Source: Hypomesus transpacificus
Taxonomy: Eukaryota; Chordata; Actinopteri; Osmeriformes; Osmeridae
Length of the DNA stretch: 64,000 bases
NCBI RefSeq assembly: GCF_021917145.1
Contig: NC_061061.1
Span: 14,850,705 to 14,914,704, forward strand
Reading direction: 5' to 3'
How positions within the stretch are numbered: the stretch's first letter is position 1; every line of letters begins with the position of its first letter. The notes beneath the pieces are model-generated. The model had not been told where the DNA came from. It searched no databases and worked only from the letters and a program-made list of their open reading frames with translations. The translations under genes were made by a program, and so were the position numbers. Shown here one piece after another: positions 14,954 to 26,747 of the stretch.

Positions 14954-15038
14954 GAGTAGTTATCAGACATGAGTAGTTATCAGACATGAGTAGTTATCAG
15001 ACATGAGTAGTTATCAGACATGAGTAGTTATCAGACAT
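14954..15038. repeat. 17-bp tandem repeat, 5 identical copies
   Basis: Five head-to-tail copies of gagtagttatcagacat, followed by a 6-bp partial copy (gagtag, 15,039-15,044). The copies look identical, which suggests recent expansion and probable length polymorphism. Confidence 0.95.
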
Positions 15039-15976
15039 GAGTAGAGGGACAACCATGGGAGGCCACAGCTGGTTAGGACTCCTACCCTGAAATGGTTCAA
15101 GACTCTAACATCTTTCCCATGTCAACCTTTGTCCCGTTTATAAGCCAGTATACCCTCACACGCTAATGTAATCTAATCTATATATTTTAATAATAACATA
15201 ACTTGTTCATATTTAGCATGAAAAATTGGGTTAAAGTCAATATAAATTACTGGGCTCAAGTACATTTTTACGTTTAGTTTTATCCTGACCTAAACAATTT
15301 GACATATCAGGTTTGCTCACACTTTATTTAACACCTAAGACAATTTTAATTATCGTAATCACAGAAAATATTTCGTGCCGAATTGGTCGTTTGAAGCTCA
15401 ATTAAGTTCTTCAGTGTGAGCGTCTATTCAGCACACTGCTGTACACCTGTTTCTCGCTCCTGGGAACGTACCATGGTGCTTGTTCCCTTTGAGGTATCGT
15501 CGCATTACTTGGAAGACACTAAGAGAATTAAGGCATCCCACGGACACAAACAAGAGATGGCTCAAGCGCATCTAAAGTCTAATATCTAATGAGGACACGC
15601 TCCTTAAGCTGAAGGATACCATAAAGTGAAACTGTGTTAGGAGGAATAATCTACTTTTGACTTCAAAAGTGATTGCAATGCTTTACACTATTCAATAAAC
15701 TGAGACGTTGTTAAGAGCAGCCTGTAGGCCCAACAGTATTTCATTAAGCAGTGTCTTGTGGAGAAGGATACAGACTTGAATCGTAAACGTAGGCATGAGA
15801 TTCATCCAGTCAACGGAGACACTCCCTCTTCAAATAGGCTACAGCCTAAAAGCTATTCTATTGGCTCACACATTCAAATAGGCTACACACTTTAATTCTG
15901 CCCGAAATGAGCATTGGAGATACATGCACCACTAAGTAAACCAATATGAATACGCATGCCGTTTTCAAGCGTGACT

Positions 15977-15982
15977 TTTATT
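15977..15982 (-). terminator. rhbg: Candidate polyadenylation signal for rhbg
   Basis: TTTATT on the plus strand reads AATAAA on the minus strand, about 770 bp past the rhbg stop codon. It would give a 3' UTR of roughly 0.8 kb. No other gene lies between. This is a motif match only, so a nearer non-canonical site is possible. Confidence 0.35.
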
Positions 15983-16750
15983 ATTTAAAGTAATAAATGA
16001 CGTGTTTTTTATTTCTCTATGGAATCCCATGTCATGCCTAAGCATTTCTGTACAATTCACATAACTGTACATAAGTGAGGTACATCAAAATAGGTAGCAT
16101 ATACTCTACAGAAATACAAAGACCTACAAGGAAAACACTTTTGAATCCCATTCCCAAACCCAGCATGAAGAGGTAATACTCAAACATCAAATGTATATGT
16201 CTCATGGTTCACTTAATCATAAAATATTATACCTCTACGTCAAAAAATGTCAACTATTATTGGAAGTTTTATTTATGTTTACTTATCACAAAGGCCTACA
16301 AGTTGATGGCTACTAAGGACAATTCTTTGGTTATAAAGTAACATGGCCCGAAGGCAATTTGGGGAAAGGGATAGGAATAAGAAAATAAAAATCCACACTC
16401 AATTCCAAAAAGCCACAGCATAGCATTATAGCTTCCCAGCATCATGGCAACTTAGAAGAGGTTGCAAGGAACCCTCAGTAGTAAGAAAGAGCATTCTAGA
16501 GCAGTCTAGATGACGCATTAAACATGCTGCTTAACAGAAACGGTGAAAATCTTAGTCTGGTTACTTTTACTTACAAATAAACTCTACAAGCTTCAGTGAC
16601 TCACAACAAGCTGACTCAAGAGTATTGTTGACATCAATAGGAAAAACATTTACAGGCATCCTGTGTTTCCCATTTCCCTGATTGTATCATGTATGGCGTT
16701 TTGAGTTCAAGTGACGGAATATTGACACTGAGGTTTGTATGTGTGTGTAT

Positions 16751-19700
16751 TTAATTGTTGAGTTTGTGCGTTTCTGGATCCGCTGCTTCCGTTCGCACGT
16801 CGGTCATCTCCTCGTGAGCACCTTCCTCTCCAGGAAGCTAAGACGAAAAAAACAAAACAGTGTACTTACTTTAAAAGAATGAGCGGCTCATTTCAAGAAA
16901 TGCCCCGCTATTTCAAAATCATTACCAGTGTGGAACGTGCACCACCTGTTGGTGTACCATGACTGCACTGACTGATGAATACACAGTCAGAAGGGTTTAG
17001 TTACCTATGCAAGTGTGCCACCTTGTGGTCACAACATGGTACGCCACACAGTAGACTGTTGAGGCCAGGCATATCACTTGTCATGACTTGCCAAAGCTAG
17101 CTACAACTAACTCTAAAGGGAAACAAATCCAGACATAAGAAAGTTGAAGTAGTTATCTTTAATCTCACCTCCCAGTAGATGCCATCCTCGAAGCATATAG
17201 TGTCTGGAGGAGCTCCGTAGATGGGGAGCTTCAGAATGAAACCTTAGTAGCAGAGAGGAAAGTGTCAAAGTTTAGTTTGAATGTATACCTTGCTACAGCA
17301 AAACTATCACATTATTTAAAGGATATCAGAAAGAACAGCAAGTCCTATTACTCTACTTACCGACAACAAGTCCACCAATGAGGGCCATTCCCAGTGTGAC
17401 GGCCAGAGAGATGGCCTGCTTTATGCCCTGGAATGCAGCCGTCACTTCACCAGAGTGGATGTCAGGGAACACGTCCTCCATACTGCAACATAGTTAAGGG
17501 AATGTAGTCAGCCAAATGTGTATGTTGGGTTGGCGAAACTGTAGGGATTAAGCACTGAAACCATGTTTGTATGATGGACGAATGCTCTAATGCTGCAATC
17601 CTAAGGCCTGACTTCCTCAACTTCCTGTTGCAGTGTCTTACTCAGCATAAATGTGTTTCTATGTATGTCATGTATCCAAGCACAGCAGGTGTGTAGCTTT
17701 CAAAACCCACAGTATAAAAAAAGTGGTGTGCCAGCACAAATACAGTGAGTCTAATCCCATTTTCCTAGTATCCTGCTCATTTCATTTCCAGGTAAATAGA
17801 AAAGAGTTGCACAACAAGGTTTTCAAAGCTAGGTGGAACGATTCAGCCACATAAGAGTAGTTTCCTCCATCAACAAGAATCACTCACCCGTCTCCGTAGA
17901 CGTCCTTGGTGGCGACAGCGGCAGTGATGGCTCCAACGATGGCCCCCAGGACACCAGGCATCCCATGCAGGTTGTGGACGCCACAAGTGTCCTGAATCTT
18001 CAGCTTCGACTCCAGGAGGGGCTGAACGGGAGAGGAATGGCGAGAGGATGTACACATCTTTGCAGACATTGACAGCACTGTTTCTGGGGTGTATCTGTGC
18101 GTGTTTGTGTATACCCCCTTAAGCAGGCTTCTGACCTAGTGCACACTCCACCAAGTGTCAAATAAGTCAAAGTATTTGTTGGCACCATTCAGATACACTT
18201 GTTATGATTACCGTACACAACCCCATATAAACAATGGCAGTTTGCCCTTACCGAGAGGTACTTGAAACCCAGGACAGAGATGGTTCCTGCCAGGAAGCCA
18301 ACGATCATGGAGCCGAATGGAGTGAGCATCATCTCACCGGCCGTTCCCACAGCAACTCCTCCAGCCAGAGCAGCATTTTGGATGTGCACCTAAAGCAGCA
18401 GAAGCAGCATTAACTAACGAAATGGCCAACTGTCAGTTTAGACACGGGTGGATCTGTCATGTATTTGGAATCAAGGCTTTTTATAAAGTGCACACAGTCA
18501 GTGGGCAGCTATTTGGTAAATGTGAGAACATCTAAACTGCCATTCTGTCAAAACATTCATGTACGCCTTTGTAAAACAATGGTCTCTTCTTTCGTCTATG
18601 AACAGAGCATGATGACTAAGTGAGCCTGTATCAGATTCACAGATACTGTGACACAGTGACATGCTGCCATTGGATAGCATCTGCCATTGGATAGCATCAG
18701 ATAGCCAATGGTGGTTAGAAACTGCTGCCAGGTCATGCAACTATTTTCCTCTGCTTCATTCACTGAAAAAGTCAACTTCAACTTGATTCCCCACAACAGG
18801 AATGCATCTCTTTGATTTTATCACAGACTCTGAGTTCCCCATGTGATAAAGCAACTGGCAAGTCCACCGAAACGTGTAATTTCTCTGGAAACAGATACCG
18901 TAGAAGAGGGTGTGACTTCAAGAGACATGCGTTCACACGTTCAGAAATATTTCCAATTAAGATTTATTTTACTGTAACAATATCTTTTTCAGGTTGAAAA
19001 CAATGCTGAACATGCAAGTATAGGCATGAAAGTTGTAGTATTAGTTGGGCTAGAAATATTGAATGTCTATATTTGAATGAATTCATTTAATTAAATACCC
19101 TTTAGTGTCATCATATGGATCCTACATTTTCCTTCCAGAGTCCTAGTGAAGCTGTCCTATTGCCTCACCATGTCGAGCTTGCCCTCGTGGCTGACCAGTG
19201 CAGAGAAGCCATAGGTGGCCAGGGTGCAGGACGCCAGGGAGTAGTAGGTGTTCATGGCTGTGCGGTGCTGGTCATCACCATGGGCCGTGACGGCAGAATT
19301 GAAACTGGGCCAGAACATCCACAGATAGATGGTGCCTGGGTAGGAATACAGGGTAAAGCATTGGCAAGGTCAACTAAGCCAGAGGAAAAAGCTCTACCAT
19401 TTAAAGGTACCATCAAGTTGATACTATGAGGAATGTGAACCTGATTCAAGTGAATGGTCATTACCAGGCTTCCACAGAGCTGGATAACGACCCGTTCATT
19501 TGAATCAGGTGTGCTGGAGCAGGGAAACATCTACAACATGCAGGACAGCGGCCCTCGAGGACCAGGATTGGAGAACCCTGCTTTACAGTAAGTTTGCATT
19601 TATTAGCATGTAACTACATAGCAATAGTAAAACATTTTAGTTGTGTGGAAACTACTATGTAGTCATACTTCATTATGGCTTAGCAGTACAAGTTATTAAA

Positions 19701-22700
19701 CAAGTGAAACCTGTTATGGGGAAGGCTTTCCAGGAATAAATTAATGCTAACAGATTTGTTTTGGTGACACCCATTCCCTATACTGTCCCTTCTTTTTTTG
19801 ACTTGAAACTGACTTGAAAAAAAAGTGGAGAAATGAAGAGGAGAAAAGTGCAATGAGAGAAAGGTATCACAGTGTCACGCATGGCAACTGAAATGGTGTC
19901 GGGCAACACATATTCCCCTTGATTATGTATGTACAGTCTAAACACAGGTGGGGCTTTAGCTTGTAATTCAAGGTCGAACACGAGTCAATGGTTTCCCGGG
20001 TTAAAGAAAGTAGCAGATTCCCAGGTCAAGAGCTCGCAAACTGATTTCCAGGTACTGTTTGTTGTTTGCAGTATTAACGGTTATAGAGGTTCTCACCGAT
20101 CATGGCAAAGAGGTCAGAGTGGTAGACAGAGCCATTCTTGTGCTGGCTCTTTGACAGGTTGGGACGGTAAAGGACACGAGCTACCACCAGGCCGAAGTAC
20201 GCTCCAAAAGTATGGATGGTCATTGAGCCACCGGCATCCTTGGCCTATGACGGAAACAAACAGGAACACTACTACTTAGGGCTCTGTACTGGGGGTGCTA
20301 CCTAAATACATTGTTTTACAAAATCAGCATATTCAGAATACACGGAATGTCAATTAGGGTGAAGATCAAGTAGTCAAGAAAGTTTGGCATAGTATAAAAC
20401 ACACACTTACTCCAAGGACAGAGAGCAGGATGAACTCATTGACAGAAAACAGGGTGACTTCAAACATAGCCATGACCAGCAGCTGGACTGGGCTGGTCTT
20501 GCCCAGCACCGCCCCGAACGAGATGAGCACCGATCCGGTACAGAAGTCAGCATTGATCATACTGGAGAGAGAAGAGGTTACAGGCAACAACTGTCAGGAT
20601 TTCAACCACTGACAAAGACTAATCCGCCATGTAACGCCATATGTGGAGTGGTGCGGTGAACACATGGTGGTTTATGACTGCCTGCAATCTGATGAATCCA
20701 TTCATCTGTTTGCGCGGTAGACTTGTTTCAGTGGAGGGAGGGCTGGCAGTGAGTGTGTGTGAGGGTGTGTACTGAAGCAGCCACCTCTCCACTCCAATGT
20801 GGATCTTGCTCCCGTGCATGCCATGGAAGAAGCCCTGCATGAGAGTGGCCCACTGCAGGGCGAAGGCCGCAATGAGGAAGTTGAAGCCCACACTGCTGAA
20901 GCCATAACGTTGCAGGAAGGTCATGAGAAAACCGAAGCCAATGAAGATCATCACATGCACATCCTGGAAACCTGGGCACAGACAGAGACCATGAAATCAT
21001 TTTTATTTTTGGTAAAAAAAAAAAATATTAAAAAAAATAACAAGAGAGTCCAGACGTGATTTCAAACCAAGAATCTGTTGCAATAAAGACCAACCTCCCT
21101 CCCCTATCCACCAATTGCCAGAAAAAAGTGCCTGAGTATTTTGTCATTCAAATGACTTGATGCGCTCCCAAGTATAAACAAGCACAGTTCTGTCCATGAG
21201 AGGGCACTCAGGGGACCTCAATGAGCTTCAATGGGCCTAGATACAGTTGGACAACCTGTGGCTCCTCTCAGCCTCCCGTTGGGCCTCGCTAATTCAGCCC
21301 TCCTACGCCCAAATGCTTCCCCTTTGCCAAGCATTCATCCTCTCCCCTGCCCTGACCGAACCACAGACAATATTGTTCTGTGCAGTCACCATGGCGACAG
21401 GTCATTGGCATGGAACGCTGTTGCAAGACAGAGGTCCCGGTTGGCGCTGTGGCCCAGATAGCCCTGTGCCATCCCCTGCAGTTGTACACCCACTGAACAG
21501 GCTGTGAAAAGACTCAAGAGTACCCCTTGCTGTCTATGTCAGTCATTCCGACAATCACCCCACCCCCTATTCCCCCCACCCTCGTCCGACAAACACCTGA
21601 GTGGCACGTGGAATGTGTGCAAGGTGTTGAACATACGCTCATGACTTGCTGACATAACATTTTCTTATCTCATGACAATGTCTCAAAACTCTAAAGATTT
21701 TTCTGTATCCTAGCACGTTAACATTTTATTGCACAAGTTGAAAAGCGTCCCAGGTGTGAATGCAAACCTGGTGAAATCCTTACACCTACACCTGGTGTGC
21801 ATGCGCGCAATCAATGTTCATTTGGATGATTTTGTTTGCAGGTGGAGTCATGAACATGTGTCACAAAAAAATGTTTGTGAGAGTGTTATGTTAAAGATTG
21901 TTCAAAGCCATTAACTTTAATTGAACTTTACTCCGGACCAGAACCATAAAAAGGTCCATTCCTTTATTTACATTACCCTGAATTAGTGGGAATGACACAC
22001 AACAAGCTAATGAAGGTCGTAGTGCAACTGCATGTAAGTACTGCAGATAGTTAGCTGTATTTTTTTTTTTACAGTAAAGTAAGTTTCGTCATATAGCCAA
22101 ATCTCTAATCAAACAAAATGATCATATCTGGCTTTGCAGGCTATGACTCACAACACATAAATTAGGTTGACACTGTTCCCTTCTTTCAGCAACCGTTCTG
22201 TCTATTCCAAAATTCATTCCACTTCTCATGCTGTCCCTCATCAGACAATGATTGATTGAATGTGAAAACTGAGTGTTCCTAAACCAAATTCCCCTATCTG
22301 TTCTGCCTGAGGCTTCAACAGCCACCTGCATAGCCGCGCAGAGACACTGTTATGCAGCAGCTCTGAGTTGGTGTAGTGAGAGGTACAGAGCCCTTCGCCC
22401 CACCTTTCCCAGCCCCACCCTCCCAGCCCCATATCCACAGGTTCTACAGTGCTGTGTATCAGGACACATCTGCTACCGGACACACTCTGCTACCATCATC
22501 CCCATCTCCATTTTTAGAGAGAATGATTGATCTCTTAAGCTGGACAGAGTGTTCTGGTGAATAACATTCATACAGTCATAACTTTTGGGCTGTCAACTAC
22601 ACAACCACAATTTTGTACAAGCAGTTATGGATACCTTGAAGTATTCAAGTTTAGAGATTATATTTATTTAGTTCTTATTATCAATATAAAAAATAGTATT

Positions 22701-23755
22701 ACTATCGTTTTATTGACCAACCTGTATTAGTTTATAAGACAGCATTAGAGACTTTTTCTGTAATTACATATCTGATGTATGTAAATAGAATTTAGCAAGG
22801 AGCAAAAGCATAATTGTGAATATCTTAATAGATTTGATTACTGAAGACTGATACTGTACGTGAGGCCTGAAATGAGAAAACACAATTATGTCCCCAGACA
22901 GTACAATCTTCCAATAAAGCAGGATAATACATTATTTGTGAACTCACATGTCAAACTAAAATAATAACCCAAAAGGATTTTCTGCACCATCAATCCCTTT
23001 GAAATAATTAAACCAATCATGAGGATTATGTTTTGGTAACTATTTGGAGCATCAGTGGAGTAGAAAATTATCAGCCTGAAAGCAGCCTTTGTCAATAAAA
23101 CACTTGTCCTATTAGAAAATCTATTTAACTGTTTAATACCCTGTTACTTTTGTAACTTGACACATGCTTCTCAGGACATGAGCAGGTGGACCAAAATTCA
23201 TCATTCGGTGAGCAGCCACACCTTGCTGTGCATGCCTTGCACCTCACAAAAAGGAACTGTGTGATCACCTGTCGATTAAAACAACAGGCTGATCATCACT
23301 GATGACTAAGAACGTATTCTTGTGAAAAGGCAAAAATTGAATAATTCAATCCCTATGCAACCCTAGAAAAAAAACAAGAATGCAATACTCCACAAAGATT
23401 CTCAAATACAGGGTTAGGGTTATACTTAACTTCACAATCACCCCATTTTCAATTTTGGCAGAAGAAAATCAGAGTTTTTAGACCCATCATTTACCTGCCC
23501 GTCTGCATGCACGGTCTCTACTCTGCATCTATTTCCTTCAACCTTCTTCTCAAAAAAAGGTCACTTACTAGGGTAGCGAAAGTAGAAGTCGTTGTCATAG
23601 TTGCTTGAGCCATTGTTGAGTTCCTCATGCCAGTGCTTCGCATCCGTGTCAACGTTGTACTCCACCAGGACGCCAAACAGGATGATGAGGATGATCTCCA
23701 GGATGATGCACACCAGTGGTAACTTCAGCCGCAAGTTGGTCGCTGCGTCTGCCAT
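16751..23755 (-). CDS. rhbg: Rh family B glycoprotein, ammonia channel (10 exons, 464 aa)
   Basis: Polytopic membrane channel of the Amt/Rh family. The family conducts NH3/NH4+, and in fish Rhbg is known as an epithelial, typically basolateral, ammonia channel of gill and kidney. Exons in transcript order: 23755-23569, 20971-20785, 20561-20411, 20244-20097, 19335-19169, 18389-18252, 18021-17888, 17482-17361, 17242-17169, 16837-16751. All junctions are GT-AG and phases join without a break. The protein starts [13 protein letters not shown] and has a hydrophobic first helix, then an extracellular loop with the N-glycosylation sequon NGS at residue 48. The twin pore histidines are present: H186 in [11 protein letters not shown] and H345 in [10 protein letters not shown]. 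The C-terminus is short and hydrophilic (ends HKLNN). Length fits the family (about 450-480 aa). Rhcg is very similar; I chose Rhbg from the MADAATN start and above all from the neighbours hapln2, bcan, isg20l2 and mettl25b, which belong to the RHBG paralogon. Confidence 0.92.
18664..18697. repeat. 17-bp direct duplication in rhbg intron 6
   Basis: The sequence ctgccattggatagcat occurs twice in immediate succession, in the intron between rhbg exons 5 and 6. Probably a small local duplication. Confidence 0.85.
19430..19582. repeat. Probable dispersed repeat in rhbg intron 4
   Basis: The segment contains tttgaatcaggtgtgctgga and ends gaggaccaggattggagaac before ccctg. From memory these phrases are common in fish intergenic and intronic sequence as the end of a dispersed, DNA-transposon-like repeat. 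I cannot define its borders or class from one copy. It lies in the intron between exons 4 and 5 of rhbg and touches no splice site. Confidence 0.5.
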
Positions 23756-24256
23756 AGTTGAGGCTTGTCCTGGACCTGCTCTCTGGCCTTGGAGGATAGA
23801 TTAAGGGGTTAAAAGGACAACTAGACTCCAGAGAGTGAAACGCACATACACACACACCCACTCGCACAGGACACACAGGAGTTGCTTCACTGCACGGGCA
23901 GAAAACTGTGCGAGGAGGCATGTGGATGCACCAGTCTTGTTTTTTTCATGTGTTGGTTTTGCAGGTACACGCCCACTACTTTGCACCTTATCACCAATGA
24001 GGTTGCAGGGTGAACTTTGGCTCCTCCCCTTTGTTAAGGGGGTGTGGGTTTTCTGGGACACCTTAAACTGATCAACCTTTAGTAGAGATCCCAGTAAAGA
24101 AATATATAATTTTTTCTTTAAAGATGTTTTACATGTATTATACATTTCATCTGCAATTGCAGTTTGGACAGTTTGAAACCATAACCCTCCACCGAAGGGG
24201 GAGAAGAGCAGGAGAACGGGACCCTGCGTGGCTATGTAGAAGCTGTGGAGAAGTTC

Positions 24257-24439
24257 AGATGGCTGAGCGGTGAGGGAGTCGGGCTAGTAATCAGAAGGTT
24301 GCCGGATCGATTCCCCGCCGTGCCAAATGACGTTGTTGTGGGCAAGGCATTTCACCCTACTTGCCTCGGGGGGAATGTCCCTGTACTTACTGTAAGTCAC
24401 TCTGGGTAAGAGCGTCTGCTAAATGACTAAATGTAAATG
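24257..24439 (+). mobile_element. tRNA-derived SINE, plus orientation
   Basis: The head is tRNA-like: an A-box match tggctgagcggt at about 24,260 and a B-box match ggatcgattcc at about 24,304, spaced as in a tRNA gene (Leu/Ser type). The body and tail follow, ending agcgtctgctaaatgactaa then atgtaaatgt. A second copy in inverted orientation lies at about 35,144-35,325 and aligns along almost the whole length, which confirms a dispersed family. It is not a working tRNA gene because there is no acceptor-stem closure. Confidence 0.9.
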
Positions 24440-25274
24440 TATGCTTGTTTACAGATCACTGGGACAAGTAACACTTTTCAAACTCACCAAATGTTTATCT
24501 ACACAAGCAGTTTGCTATTTAAAACTTTGAGTTAGTTAACCCTAACTCCAAAACAACAAAAGATCCAGACCTGCACATCTCCCCAAACTGAAGATGAAGT
24601 GTTGTGTGCTCACTGCTCAGAGAGAGATGCGGTAGAGCAAAGCCCCATCTCCTACATCAGTGATTGCCTTGTCTACCTCACAGGAATGCTATTATGATTT
24701 AAAGAATCTTAACTATTGTCACTTCAGACCACAGGCGTCAAACCCTGTCTTTGAGTTTGAGGCATCGCCATCTTTTCAACTTCCTGTATGTTTGGTGTCT
24801 TTGAAAGTGCGGATGGTAAACTGTGGGGGATGGCCAAATGGCTAATAAATTTGATTTTTGACAACAGAAAATAGAACCTCTAATTATGAAAAATTGCATG
24901 AATTGTTCAGCTTCAATGTGAGAAGTGTCCACTCAATTAATAAAACGTTAAAAGATGAATGTACAACAACACAGAGTAGTTTGTTTTTCCAACTGCTATT
25001 TCAAAAGGAAGTACTTAATAAGGATAAGGGGAGAGTGAGCACTTCTGTCTCAAGGCAATGTGTTTGAAGAGCATTGCCCTGTCATAGTTAGATTATCATT
25101 ACTGCAAAGTTAAAGTAAACTATCAATTTAGGAAAACCAAAACTCTTTGTGTCCAGGTATTCTCCCGCTCACTTTCAGGAACATGTTGAATCCTGTGTAA
25201 CGTATATACCACCCCACCACACTCCAGAAAGGTAAGCTGCAGGGCTAAAACAGTCATGCTTTAACGGTTGCATT

Positions 25275-26110
25275 TCACTTAACGTTCACCCCAATATCTT
25301 CGTAAATCACTTCCTGGTCTCCACAAGTTCTACAGTGTAGATTTCTTGATCTGATAGGAACTACTTGGATTAATAAATTGCATGTTTGGATTGGACTGGG
25401 AAATAGGATCAAGATAATAACCAAGAAGGGAACTAGAGGAGGAAGATGGAAATAATGAGGAGAATGATACATTGATCAACCTTAAAACAATGTGACAAAG
25501 TAATTAAGTATGTTAAAATCTTTGTATATTTCAGAGTTAACAAAAAAGATCTGGAAACACAGTTTAATACATCTACCAACACCAAATGTGAGTACTGCAG
25601 ATGAGGAGAACTTCTTATATCTATCCATGGCCTGACCAAAAGTCCATGTCCCGACTGTGCATCTTAGAAATCTCACAAGTAACCGAAGGATTAGTTAATG
25701 ACACCTCAAGTGTGCTTGGGACTCTGAAATGTAACTCAACTTATACAAAATCAACGATTGTCCTGTATAAGTAAGTCTTCGAAATACTACAGAACACATA
25801 CCTTAGCACCATTCTTCCCTCACCATCACCCTCACCCTCACCCCCTCCCGCTCATTCTGTCCTCCCAGTAACCGTGGAATTCCTTCTCCACAAATGTGCG
25901 TGCAAGAGTTCATTGTAGAGTGTGTGCCCTTGTCAAAATATCTGTCGGCTGGCTCCTGGGCGCTATAGATAACATAATCTGGCCATCAGGGTTGGTGAGA
26001 CATGGGGAAGGAGCAGGCAAGGGGGGCTGGGAAGATGGTTGAGAAGTAGGTTCAGATGAGGGACAGACGTAGTAGAAAAGAGCGTTCATGGCCTCTGGCA
26101 CCAGATCACA
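25275..26110 (-). other. Unidentified exon-like stretch, possible small receptor remnant
   Basis: On the minus strand a good acceptor (gactgcag) near 26,113 is followed by an open frame beginning CDLVPEAMNALFYYV and running through a Pro/Ser-rich part to a stop near 25,911. Further on, a separate open frame at 25,472-25,275 has a short hydrophobic segment (VPFLVIILILF) and ends with QEVIYEDIGVNVK and a stop. VIYEDI fits the ITIM pattern [SIVL]-x-Y-x-x-[ILV]. I cannot join the pieces into one transcript and recognise no family. Chance open frames are quite possible. Confidence 0.15.
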
Positions 26111-26694
26111 CGCTGCAGTCACAAGACAAGACCTGTCTGTGTTATGCAACCAGCAGTAACACTATAAAGCTCAACATACAGGTAGTATGTTTTACAAAAT
26201 AAGTACAATAAGTACAAACGTTGCTGTGTGTAAAGTGGGTTGTTGTGTAAAACAAAGGCTTTTATGCATGAAAAAGTGATACTGGGGCAGAAACCATGTC
26301 ATGAATAGAGTTTTAAAGTGAATAGGGTCATAACAGCATCGTTCTTGAGTGTGTAGACATGGGACCACTTGTGAAAAGACTTGTGTTCTCTGTCGGTTCT
26401 CTTGGTATGTGAGATTTGTGAATATGTGCAGTGGTATGGCATTTCAGCCATGTAAAGTGAGGGCTTTGCAAAGACAGACGGAGCACTAGCATAACTAGTC
26501 ATGCATTTTTTGTGAAGATCTATGGCATTAACTCATCTGTTTCACCAGATCACTGAAAACTGGAAGTTGCTGGAGGGAAAAACACACATGAGATAAGTTC
26601 ACATTCCCATGCCTCAGATCTCTATCTGTACCTTCGCTTAGACTGTCACAAAGGCAACACAGAGGCCCCCAAAACAAACTTTAGATATAGAGTC

Positions 26695-26747
26695 AATAAA
26701 TCTATGGACTTGAACTTGGAAAATAAATCTATGGACTTGAACTTGGA
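26695..26747. repeat. 26-bp tandem duplication
   Basis: aataaatctatggacttgaa followed by cttgga occurs twice, at 26,695-26,720 and 26,722-26,747, one base apart. Non-coding local duplication. Confidence 0.9.

Noticed and set aside
24257-24439. tRNA gene
   Set aside because: It has A and B boxes but no acceptor stem or clean cloverleaf, and has a second dispersed copy with a non-tRNA tail: a SINE.
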